Below are positions 54,788 through 61,911 of a stretch of 64,000 nt of DNA, one piece after another (the first letter of the stretch is position 1; each line of letters starts with the position of its first letter). Origin of the DNA: Pseudoalteromonas piscicida (GTDB taxonomy: Bacteria; Pseudomonadota; Gammaproteobacteria; Enterobacterales; Alteromonadaceae); NCBI RefSeq assembly GCF_000238315.3, contig NZ_CP011924.1, positions 517,501-581,500 of the forward strand, given 5' to 3'. Both the position numbers and the translations under genes were made by a program. The notes under the pieces are model-generated. The model saw nothing but the letters and a program-made list of their open reading frames with translations, did no database searches and was not told where the DNA came from.

Positions 54788-55792
54788 ATGAAAAAGCATT
54801 TATTGTTCAGCCTTACTTTGGTCGCATTTATATTCCTATCCGCTTGTAGTGAGCGCAAGCCAGTCGTAAGTTATCAGGAACTCAGGACTTCTTTAATTTC
54901 TCTTAACAGTAGTTTAAGTCATTCATCTACGGATGAGATTACTGTTTTACCGTTCACAGAGGGCTATTTACAGTTACGGCACGCTTTATTATCAAGTAGT
55001 TTGAATGAATCGGATGTTATGGCGCATAAGGAGCTTGACTACTTAAGAATTCAAGAGCGATATCCAGAGCGTTACTTACCTTGGCCTAGTCATATCCCTG
55101 TACTTAAAAGCATAGAAGGTAGAGTGAGTGTTGAGGAACTTGATCTGTGGCTTAAATTTGTAATAACAAAACTAAAAGAGGCCGATGAAAGTAATATTCG
55201 CCTAAATCGGTTTGAGCGGGAAGCCGTAATAAAGCAACTTGAAGATTCAGATATTGACGCACCATCACGTTCAACGCTACTGACTTATTTAAATGATTAT
55301 AAACCAAGAGCTATGCTTGGGCTGCATCAGTTACCTAATGGGAAAGAGTGGTACCAATCAAAACTAAATTTTTACGGAGCTATTCAAGAATCGCCTAATA
55401 AAGTCTTGGCAATATTATCAAAAATAGATGAGAAAAAGAGTAAGTCAATTGTGCTCAATACAACGCCTAATACTCAACAGCCTTATATACTAGAGTTATT
55501 GCCAGCTAACTGCCAAAGAATTAGTGGACTCAACTGGCGTGATGGATTTATTAATGTGCCTTCGACAGTAGCAAAGTGTACAAAGGTAATAGAGCAGCAT
55601 AAAGCGCTAATCGTGACCTTAATGGAAGTGGATTTGGGAATTCATTATCAAGGGTGGTCACAAAAGCAAGCATTTGTTGCGCTCAACTCAAAACTAGCGC
55701 TGAATGAACAACAAGCACAACAATTGATTGCTAATATAGTCTATTTTCCAGCGACTATTTTTGCTGCATATCCCCATTTTTTAAAGCCTTAG
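54788..55792 (+). CDS. DUF3080 lipoprotein
   Basis: A 334-residue predicted lipoprotein (lipobox IFLSAC, Cys20) matching the DUF3080 family layout, with conserved RYPERYLPWPSHIPVL and LGLHQLPNGKEWYQ segments. Function is unknown. Its last 38 bases overlap the 3' end of the convergent zinc-finger gene. Confidence 0.78.
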   Translation: MKKHLLFSLTLVAFIFLSACSERKPVVSYQELRTSLISLNSSLSHSSTDEITVLPFTEGYLQLRHALLSSSLNESDVMAHKELDYLRIQERYPERYLPWPSHIPVLKSIEGRVSVEELDLWLKFVITKLKEADESNIRLNRFEREAVIKQLEDSDIDAPSRSTLLTYLNDYKPRAMLGLHQLPNGKEWYQSKLNFYGAIQESPNKVLAILSKIDEKKSKSIVLNTTPNTQQPYILELLPANCQRISGLNWRDGFINVPSTVAKCTKVIEQHKALIVTLMEVDLGIHYQGWSQKQAFVALNSKLALNEQQAQQLIANIVYFPATIFAAYPHFLKP

Positions 55793-56129
55793 TCTTACAA
55801 CTGCGACAGCGTTGGGTTGCTGGATCTTGTTCTAGCAACTCAAGCTCTATTGTCTGCTCGCAATCACAGCAATAACCAAACTGACCGATCTCCATTTGGC
55901 ATAATGCCGCTTCGACTTTCATCAACCTATCATAGAGCGGAAACTGCTCGGGATTTATTTTTTCCATTACAATATCAAGCCATTTATTGGGTGGGTTGAG
56001 CTCTAAGGTATTGGCAAGGTTATGAGTAAACTCATTGGGTGAAGCTTTTAGCTCTCCTAAAAAGTCGCTTCTAAGTGTAGCAAGTTCAGCTTGTAAGCTT
56101 TGCTCGTAGTTATGTGTGTTTTCATTCAT
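55755..56129 (-). CDS. DksA/TraR-type C4 zinc-finger protein
   Basis: A 124-residue protein with an N-terminal helical hairpin and a C-terminal zinc finger, CCDCEQ … RCRSCK (CxxC-x17-CxxC arrangement). DksA-family proteins enter the RNA polymerase secondary channel; this short paralogue lacks the full DksA length, and its target is unknown. It is convergent with and overlaps the DUF3080 gene. Confidence 0.8.
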   Translation of the reverse strand: MNENTHNYEQSLQAELATLRSDFLGELKASPNEFTHNLANTLELNPPNKWLDIVMEKINPEQFPLYDRLMKVEAALCQMEIGQFGYCCDCEQTIELELLEQDPATQRCRSCKTKALKNGDMQQK

Positions 56130-56166
56130 GGGCGCTCTCCTATCCGACGCCCCATTATCATTTCAG

Positions 56167-57153
56167 TTAAACTTCACTGTTATGATTTGAATCAAGGTCT
56201 GGAGACATTGCGTATTTCTGCAACACCTTCATGACGTCATCTTTGCTTTTGAGCGTTTTGATTTCATCAAAAAGAACATGTGCGCCGCTATACTGACGTT
56301 TCAAATAACTTAACCACTGTTTTGTTCTAGCCGAAAAGTACTTTTCACTCATATTCTCATCCTGATGCATGGAAGAGTGGAGGATATGGTAGACCACGTT
56401 TTCCCATGTGAGTGGAGTGTAATGAGTTCCGTTAACATACGCTTTGATTTTTGCTGCCAAATCGGGGGTGGCTAGCGCACCGCGACCAAGCATCAAATCT
56501 TGGCATTGGCTGCGTGCTTGGCAGAGCAGTGCATCTTCAACTTGCCAAATCTCACCGTTAGCAACGACAGGAATGGTTAACCTTGATAGTAAAGGTGGGA
56601 TCTTTTCCCAGTACGCTGGCGGTTTGTAGCCATCTCGTTTGGTACGCGCATGTATCGCCAAACTCGACGCACCACCTTGCTGGACCGCATCGACAATTTC
56701 AGTGCTATTGGCATCATCGTCAAAGCCAAGGCGTATTTTAGCGCTTACTTGATGTTCTTCTGGTACCGCATCTCTAACTGCTTTAATGATTTGATAGATT
56801 TGCTCAGGCTCTTTCAATAAAACCGCGCCGCCGCGGCTTTTATTCACGGTTTTCGCAGGACAACCAAAGTTCAAATCGACACCATGAGAGCCAAGCTTTA
56901 TGGCCTTTCGTGCATTCGCTGCAAGCGCATGGGGAACCTGACCTAGAAGCTGTACTCGTACCGGTGTTCCGGCTCTGGTATAGCCACCATTTAATAGTTC
57001 AGGACAGTATCTAGTGAATACTCTGCGTGGAAAGGTGAGATCAACAACGCGAATAAACTCAGTCACACAAAGATCAAAGCCGCCGAGATCTGTGAGCAAT
57101 TCGCGCATTTTAAAATCAACTACACCTTCCATCGGCGCTAGAACTAGCTTCAT
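56167..57153 (-). CDS. dusC: tRNA-dihydrouridine(16) synthase DusC
   Basis: A 328-residue FMN-dependent enzyme reducing U16 of tRNA. It shows the flavin-domain start LAPMEGVVDFKMRELL, the catalytic Cys in DLNFGCPAKTVNKSRGGA and IHARTKRDGYKPPAYW. The VVD substitution near the N-terminus and overall length favour DusC over DusA or DusB. It reads toward the zinc-finger gene. Confidence 0.92.
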   Translation of the reverse strand: MKLVLAPMEGVVDFKMRELLTDLGGFDLCVTEFIRVVDLTFPRRVFTRYCPELLNGGYTRAGTPVRVQLLGQVPHALAANARKAIKLGSHGVDLNFGCPAKTVNKSRGGAVLLKEPEQIYQIIKAVRDAVPEEHQVSAKIRLGFDDDANSTEIVDAVQQGGASSLAIHARTKRDGYKPPAYWEKIPPLLSRLTIPVVANGEIWQVEDALLCQARSQCQDLMLGRGALATPDLAAKIKAYVNGTHYTPLTWENVVYHILHSSMHQDENMSEKYFSARTKQWLSYLKRQYSGAHVLFDEIKTLKSKDDVMKVLQKYAMSPDLDSNHNSEV

Positions 57154-57258
57154 GTGTTAACCTTCAGACACAACAAAAATAAAATGAGTCACTGATGACT
57201 CATCGAAAAGCGCGACATTTTAGCTAATTGTTTGCTGCAAGTCATCAACAGCCCTTAG

Positions 57259-57267
57259 TTATCCACA
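57259..57267 (+). promoter_or_regulatory. Perfect single DnaA-box 9-mer
   Basis: TTATCCACA matches the DnaA box consensus exactly, in the spacer between dusC and hvfA. Only one copy is seen, so it does not define an origin and may be coincidental. Confidence 0.3.
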
Positions 57268-57414
57268 AATAGCAAAAAGGCAACAGATGGACTATAAATG
57301 GATGTAAACCACAACTTAGCGAATGCAACTAAAATTTTTAAACGTTTAGCGAAATAAATATTTAGACGTTTGGGTCTACTAATTGAATCTACTATTTCTG
57401 AGAGAGCAAACATT

Positions 57415-59025
57415 ATGAATACCGTTAAAAAGAACTCTATTGCCCTTACTTTAAGCGCTGTTGTTGCGGGTACCGCGGGGTTAACCGCGACAGACGCAAA
57501 TGCGAATCCATTTAGTTTTGAAACAATGACCGCTGGTTATCAACTAGACGCTGGTGAAGGCAAATGCGGCGAAGGTAAATGTGGTGGCGATGCCAAAGGC
57601 AAAAAAGAAGGCAAATGTGGCGAAGGTAAATGTGGTGGCGACGCCAAAGGCAAAAAAGAAGGCAAATGCGGCGAAGGTAAATGTGGTGGCGACGCTAAAG
57701 GCGAAAAAGAAGGCAAATGCGGCGAAGGTAAATGTGGTGGCGACGCTAAAGGCGAAAAAGAAGGCAAATGCGGCGAAGGTAAATGTGGTGGCGACGCTAA
57801 AGGCGAAAAAGAAGGCAAATGCGGCGAAGGTAAATGTGGTGGCGACGCTAAAGGCGAAAAAGAAGGCAAATGCGGCGAAGGTAAATGTGGTGGCGACGCT
57901 AAAGGCGAAAAAGAAGGCAAATGCGGCGAAGGTAAATGTGGTGGCGACGCTAAAGGCGAAAAAGAAGGCAAATGCGGCGAAGGTAAATGTGGTGGCGACG
58001 CTAAAGGCGAAAAAGAAGGCAAATGCGGCGAAGGTAAATGTGGTGGCGACGCTAAAGGCGAAAAAGAAGGCAAATGCGGCGAAGGTAAATGTGGTGGCGA
58101 CGCTAAAGGCGAAAAAGAAGGCAAATGCGGCGAAGGTAAATGTGGTGGCGACGCTAAAGGCGAAAAAGAAGGCAAATGCGGCGAAGGTAAATGTGGTGGC
58201 GACGCTAAAGGCGAAAAAGAAGGCAAATGCGGCGAAGGTAAATGTGGTGGCGACGCTAAAGGCGAAAAAGAAGGCAAATGCGGCGAAGGTAAATGTGGTG
58301 GCGACGCTAAAGGCGAAAAAGAAGGCAAATGCGGCGAAGGTAAATGTGGTGGCGACGCTAAAGGCGAAAAAGAAGGCAAATGCGGCGAAGGTAAATGTGG
58401 TGGCGACGCTAAAGGCGAAAAAGAAGGCAAATGCGGCGAAGGTAAATGTGGTGGCGACGCTAAAGGCGAAAAAGAAGGCAAATGCGGCGAAGGTAAATGT
58501 GGTGGCGACGCTAAAGGCGAAAAAGAAGGCAAATGCGGCGAAGGTAAATGTGGTGGCGACGCTAAAGGCGAAAAAGAAGGCAAATGCGGCGAAGGTAAAT
58601 GTGGTGGCGACGCTAAAGGCGAAAAAGAAGGCAAATGCGGCGAAGGTAAATGTGGTGGCGACGCTAAAGGCGAAAAAGAAGGCAAATGCGGCGAAGGTAA
58701 ATGTGGTGGCGACGCCAAAGGCAAAAAAGAAGGCAAATGCGGCGAAGGTAAATGTGGTGGCGACGCTAAAGGCAAAAAAGAAGGCAAATGCGGCGAAGGC
58801 AAATGTGGTGGCGACGCCAAAGGCAAAAAAGAAGGTAAGTGCGGCGAAGGCAAATGTGGTGGCGACGCCAAAGGCAAAAAAGAAGGTAAGTGCGGCGAAG
58901 GTAAATGTGGTGGTGATGCCAAAGGCAAAAAAGAAGGTAAGTGCGGCGAAGGCAAGTGTGGTGGCGATGCTAAAGGCAAAAAAGAAGGTAAGTGCGGCGA
59001 AGGCAAGTGTGGTGGTAACCACTAA
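57415..59025 (+). CDS. hvfA: HvfA/bufferin-type copper-binding peptide precursor with 28-fold repeat
   Basis: A 536-residue precursor: N-terminal signal sequence (residues 1-31, LTLSAVVAGTAGLTATDANA), a short spacer to residue 48, then 28 tandem 17-residue units GKCGEGKCGGDAKG[EK]KE and a partial 29th ending in Asn-His-stop. Each unit has two Cys, and every Cys lies in EGKCG, giving 58 such motifs. In Haemophilus HvfA and Caulobacter bufferins, EGKCG cysteines are converted by the HvfB/HvfC enzyme to thiooxazole-type groups that sequester copper. Known members carry only a few motifs, so this one is extreme. ATG 57415 follows GAGAGAG. Confidence 0.9.
   Translation: MNTVKKNSIALTLSAVVAGTAGLTATDANANPFSFETMTAGYQLDAGEGKCGEGKCGGDAKGKKEGKCGEGKCGGDAKGKKEGKCGEGKCGGDAKGEKEGKCGEGKCGGDAKGEKEGKCGEGKCGGDAKGEKEGKCGEGKCGGDAKGEKEGKCGEGKCGGDAKGEKEGKCGEGKCGGDAKGEKEGKCGEGKCGGDAKGEKEGKCGEGKCGGDAKGEKEGKCGEGKCGGDAKGEKEGKCGEGKCGGDAKGEKEGKCGEGKCGGDAKGEKEGKCGEGKCGGDAKGEKEGKCGEGKCGGDAKGEKEGKCGEGKCGGDAKGEKEGKCGEGKCGGDAKGEKEGKCGEGKCGGDAKGEKEGKCGEGKCGGDAKGEKEGKCGEGKCGGDAKGEKEGKCGEGKCGGDAKGEKEGKCGEGKCGGDAKGEKEGKCGEGKCGGDAKGKKEGKCGEGKCGGDAKGKKEGKCGEGKCGGDAKGKKEGKCGEGKCGGDAKGKKEGKCGEGKCGGDAKGKKEGKCGEGKCGGDAKGKKEGKCGEGKCGGNH
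57559..59022 (+). repeat. 51-bp in-frame tandem repeat array
   Basis: Twenty-eight complete 51-bp units plus 36 bases of a 29th. Units 3-22 (57661-58680, coding the GEKE form) look identical at every base by eye. Units 1-2 and 23-28 code GKKE and carry silent differences such as GAC/GAT, GCT/GCC and AAA/AAG. The pattern, a homogenised core with diverged edges, indicates recent expansion by slippage or unequal exchange. Because 51 is a multiple of three, four frames stay open across the array; only the secreted Cys-rich one is a plausible gene. Confidence 0.95.
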
Positions 59026-59046
59026 GTAGAAACACCATTGTGTTCG

Positions 59047-59095
59047 ACCCAATAGCGCTGCTGGTTATGTTAAGGTAATAGTAGCGCTATTGGGT
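59047..59095 (+). other. Long hairpin between hvfA and hvfB
   Basis: A perfect 13-bp stem ACCCAATAGCGCT / AGCGCTATTGGGT (extendable by about four pairs with G-T wobbles) and a loop of about 15-23 bases. It has no T-tail. A second weaker stem (CCAAAGC 59100-59106 / GCTTTGG 59141-59147) follows. The position in a 155-base spacer suggests mRNA stabilisation or partial termination that keeps precursor expression above enzyme expression. Confidence 0.5.
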
Positions 59096-59180
59096 AATTC
59101 CAAAGCGAGCTATGCATACAGCAAAGCCTCGGTGATGCGAGCTTTGGGATCTTTAAAATAATGTCTAAAGTGAGAGAAGT

Positions 59181-60011
59181 ATGACAGTGCAGTTAGGCAA
59201 GTTAGGACTCGGTTTGCGCCGTGAAATGGTTGATGACGTGCTCAATACGCCGCCAAAGCAAGTAGACTTTTATGAGGTTGCACCAGAAAACTGGCTAAAA
59301 TTTGGCGGTAAGCTTGCAAAGCAATTTCAAGCATTGACGCAACAACATACCTTTATCTGTCATGGCTTATCGTTATCGCTAGGTTCACCTGCACCGCTTG
59401 ATCGCGAATTTTTATCACAACTCAAGACGTTTTTTAACCAGCATAATATCGCTACCTATAGTGAACATCTGAGTTATTGTTCGGGAAAGGGTCATATGTA
59501 CGATCTGATGCCAATCCCTTTTACTGAAGAAGCAATCCATCATACCGCTAAGCGGATCCGAGCAGTCCAAGAGCATCTAGAACGCCGGATTGCAGTAGAA
59601 AATGTCTCTTACTATGCCGCTCCTGGATAAGAAATGTCGGAGTTGGAATTTACCCTTGGGGTATTAGCCGAAGCCGATTGCGATTTGCTACTCGATGTCA
59701 ACAACATCTATGTCAACGCTATTAACCATGGCTACGATGCTGAACAATTCTTAGCGGCTATGCCAACCGAGCGTATTGTATACGGCCATATCGCAGGCCA
59801 TTATGTGGAAGCCGAAGACTTACTCGTTGATACACACGGCGCTGAAGTATCTTCGCCGGTGTGGGACTTGTTAGAGAAAGCCTATGAGCTGCATGGGGTG
59901 TTCCCGACGTTACTAGAGCGTGATTTTAATATTCCTCCTATGGCAGAATTACTGGCAGAAGCGGGAAAAATTTCAGCAATACAGGCCAAATACGCCAAGC
60001 GCTTGGAGTAG
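59181..60011 (+). pseudogene. hvfB: HvfB (DUF692, MNIO family) interrupted by an in-frame stop
   Basis: Read through, this is a 276-residue DUF692 multinuclear iron-dependent oxidase, the enzyme that modifies HvfA cysteines. The N-terminal half holds [21 protein letters not shown] and [11 protein letters not shown]. The C-terminal half holds [26 protein letters not shown] and [10 protein letters not shown], with the His, Asp, Asn and Glu metal ligands split between halves. Codon 150 is TAA (59628-59630), with the frame otherwise intact: CAA to TAA would be a single transition. ATG 59634 comes one codon later, so restart could give a second fragment (59634-60011) but has no good ribosome-binding site. 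Confidence 0.85.
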
Positions 60012-60019
60012 GTATAGCT

Positions 60020-60769
60020 ATGTCTTTTGTAAAAACTCAGCAGCAGTTTATGGCGCATATCAGAGATCCAGACAACCAACCTGCACCTGAAGGCATAGAA
60101 GATCGGCGCTTAAAAATCTATCAAGAGCTGTTTTTTAATAACGTTGAAGGCTTCGTGAGCAGTGCGTTTCCTGTACTTAAAAGCTTGTATACCAACACAG
60201 ATTGGTTGATGTTAATTAGGCTGTTTTTTGTTAAGCACGATTGTCATTCGCCATACTTTTTAGAGATTAGCAAAGAGTTTTTGCAGTTTTTACAAACAGA
60301 ATACGAGCCCACTGAAGCTGATCCTGAGTTCTTGTTAGAGCTTGCTCATTATGAATGGCTAGAGCTAGATGTGGCAACGATCGTTGAGGCAGAGCATGAG
60401 CTTTCAATTGAAGTACAAGCGCTTGCAGATGTTGAAATTAGCTTGGCAAGTACAGCCAGAGTTGCACATTATCAATATCCGGTTCATCAGATCAGTGAAA
60501 CCTTTAGGCCAACTAAAACAGCAGGGCAAACATTTAGCTTTGCATTGTATAGAGACGAAGAGGACGATGTTCAGTTTGTCGCACTAAACCCGATGACGGC
60601 CTTAATGTTGTCGGTGATTGAAGCCAATGATGGTATGCAACTCACTGACATTGTGGATGTTATCGCGCAGCAAGTGCCTCAGTTTACTATTGAGCAGCTG
60701 CAGCAAGGGGCACAGCATACACTAGCTGAATTCGCGGATCTTGGCATTATCAAAACAAAAAACCTTTAA
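60020..60769 (+). CDS. hvfC: HvfC (DUF2063), partner of HvfB
   Basis: A 249-residue protein with an N-terminal DUF2063 helical domain (residues about 1-95, with RRLKIYQELFFNNVEGFVSSAFPVLK) and a C-terminal domain. HvfC-type proteins bind the precursor and the DUF692 enzyme. It starts 8 bases after hvfB and is intact, which suggests that the hvfB stop is recent, suppressed or a sequence error. Confidence 0.88.
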   Translation: MSFVKTQQQFMAHIRDPDNQPAPEGIEDRRLKIYQELFFNNVEGFVSSAFPVLKSLYTNTDWLMLIRLFFVKHDCHSPYFLEISKEFLQFLQTEYEPTEADPEFLLELAHYEWLELDVATIVEAEHELSIEVQALADVEISLASTARVAHYQYPVHQISETFRPTKTAGQTFSFALYRDEEDDVQFVALNPMTALMLSVIEANDGMQLTDIVDVIAQQVPQFTIEQLQQGAQHTLAEFADLGIIKTKNL

Positions 60770-60893
60770 GCTATTGGCAACATCGACTATTATACGGCCT
60801 GTTTTTGTCGTGCTTAAACTCGGACTAGGGCGCTAGTCAATGCTTTCTGCTGCTAGGCAGTTTGCGCGAGTTGTAAAATTAAAGGTAGTATCT

Positions 60894-61013
60894 ATGTCTA
60901 AAGGTGACTTTAAAGATCCGTTCAATGCAAAGTATTTCCTAGCATTTGTTGCTGTATTCGCTGGAATTGGCTGTTTAAACGCGATTCTAGGCTGGGCAAC
61001 AGCGCTTGCATAA
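60894..61013 (+). CDS. 39-residue single-pass membrane protein
   Basis: A small gene: hydrophilic N-terminus MSKGDFKDPFNAKYF, one membrane helix (residues about 15-33, FLAFVAVFAGIGCLNAILG) and a short tail. AAAGG at 60881-60885 is well spaced from ATG 60894, and a terminator follows 25 bases after the stop. It is 124 bases downstream of hvfC, so it may or may not belong to that operon. No family recognised. Confidence 0.6.
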   Translation: MSKGDFKDPFNAKYFLAFVAVFAGIGCLNAILGWATALA

Positions 61014-61037
61014 GTCAAGCTGAACGTATTTACCAAG

Positions 61038-61060
61038 AGGCTGCTATATGCAGCCTTTTT
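61038..61060 (+). terminator. Intrinsic terminator
   Basis: GGCTGC / GCAGCC stem with loop TATAT followed by TTTTT, ending the hvf-side transcripts. Confidence 0.85.
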
Positions 61061-61076
61061 CGATTGTATACAGATA

Positions 61077-61240
61077 TATACCAATTAGTCTTAATACTTG
61101 CTCAATTTGAAGGAGCAAATCTGACGCTAACTGCGTTAAAAATTTCTCATTTAGAACAACTAAATCGCAAAACTTTCGCCTTGTTATCGACAAGATTTTC
61201 TCGCCTCAAAATAGATCACTTAATTAAGCTAATTGGTATA
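61077..61240. repeat. MITE-like interspersed element with inverted ends
   Basis: A 164-bp element bounded by perfect 12-bp terminal inverted repeats, TATACCAATTAG (61077-61088) and CTAATTGGTATA (61229-61240). The match continues inward imperfectly (TCTTAAT / ATTAAG). It has no coding capacity. Elements with this TATACCAATTAG end are, from memory, repeated in Pseudoalteromonas and related genomes; only one copy is visible here. It sits in the apt promoter region. Confidence 0.65.
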
Positions 61241-61363
61241 AAATACTCGCTAAATTGTTCGCTTTTCCTCCATCCTGACACACAAAGTCACTCAGTCGGT
61301 TTCAACCGGATAGAAAATTGTTATAATCTCACTCTTTTGTAATAAACTTAAAGCAAAGCAATT

Positions 61364-61909
61364 ATGACGACAGAGAATATGTCATTGATCAAAAATAGTA
61401 TCGCGACGGTTCCTAATTACCCAAAACCTGGGATTATGTTCCGTGACGTGACTTCACTTCTAGCAAATCCAGCTGCGTTTAAGGCAACAATTGATGCGTT
61501 CGTTGCGGCTTATAAAGATGGCGGCTTCACTAAAATCATCGGTACTGAATCGCGTGGTTTTATCTTCGGTGCACCATTGGCGTATGAGTTAGGTATTCCT
61601 TTTATTCCAGTAAGAAAGCCGGGTAAATTACCGCGTGAAGTGATCAGCCAGTCTTACCAGCTTGAATATGGTGAAGATACGCTTGAATTACACTCAGATG
61701 CGATTGAAGCAGGTGATAAAGTGCTACTTGTTGATGATTTACTTGCAACAGGTGGTACTATTGAAGCAACAGCAAAACTGGTTAAGCGCTTAGGCGGTGA
61801 AGCTACTGATGCTGCGTTTGTTATTTCATTGCCTGAGCTTGGTGGTGAAAAGAAAATCAATGATCTTGGGATCAAAATCCTTTCACTTGTAGAGTTCGAA
61901 GGCGAATAA
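61364..61909 (+). CDS. apt: Adenine phosphoribosyltransferase
   Basis: A 181-residue purine-salvage enzyme that makes AMP from adenine and PRPP. The PRPP-binding motif is [13 protein letters not shown] (about residues 121-133). Other family segments are [15 protein letters not shown] and [30 protein letters not shown] (about residues 61-90). ATG 61364 gives the usual N-terminus; ATG 61379 is possible. dnaX starts two bases after its stop, the usual apt-dnaX arrangement. Confidence 0.97.
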   Translation: MTTENMSLIKNSIATVPNYPKPGIMFRDVTSLLANPAAFKATIDAFVAAYKDGGFTKIIGTESRGFIFGAPLAYELGIPFIPVRKPGKLPREVISQSYQLEYGEDTLELHSDAIEAGDKVLLVDDLLATGGTIEATAKLVKRLGGEATDAAFVISLPELGGEKKINDLGIKILSLVEFEGE

Positions 61910-61911
61910 GC

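Larger units (their letters stand above)
61014..61363. other. Intergenic region between the small membrane protein and apt
   Basis: 350 bases consisting of a terminator, a 164-bp MITE-like repeat and about 120 bases of presumed apt promoter. An open frame at 61064-61342 lies mostly inside the repeat and is not a gene. Confidence 0.65.

Noticed and set aside
57259..57267. Replication origin at the DnaA box
   Set aside because: Only one box, no AT-rich unwinding region or dnaA/gidA neighbourhood.
57559..59022. CRISPR array
   Set aside because: Units are contiguous, in-frame and coding, with no unique spacers.
57540..59052. Two minus-strand open frames and one further plus-strand frame of about 490-500 codons across the hvfA repeat
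   Set aside because: A 51-base unit keeps every stop-free frame open for the entire array. These frames give low-complexity Pro/Ser/Leu, Phe/Ala/Thr or Lys/Ala peptides without proper starts or ribosome-binding sites.
61064..61342. 92-codon open frame before apt
   Set aside because: It lies mostly within the inverted-ended repeat element, has no ribosome-binding site and resembles no protein.
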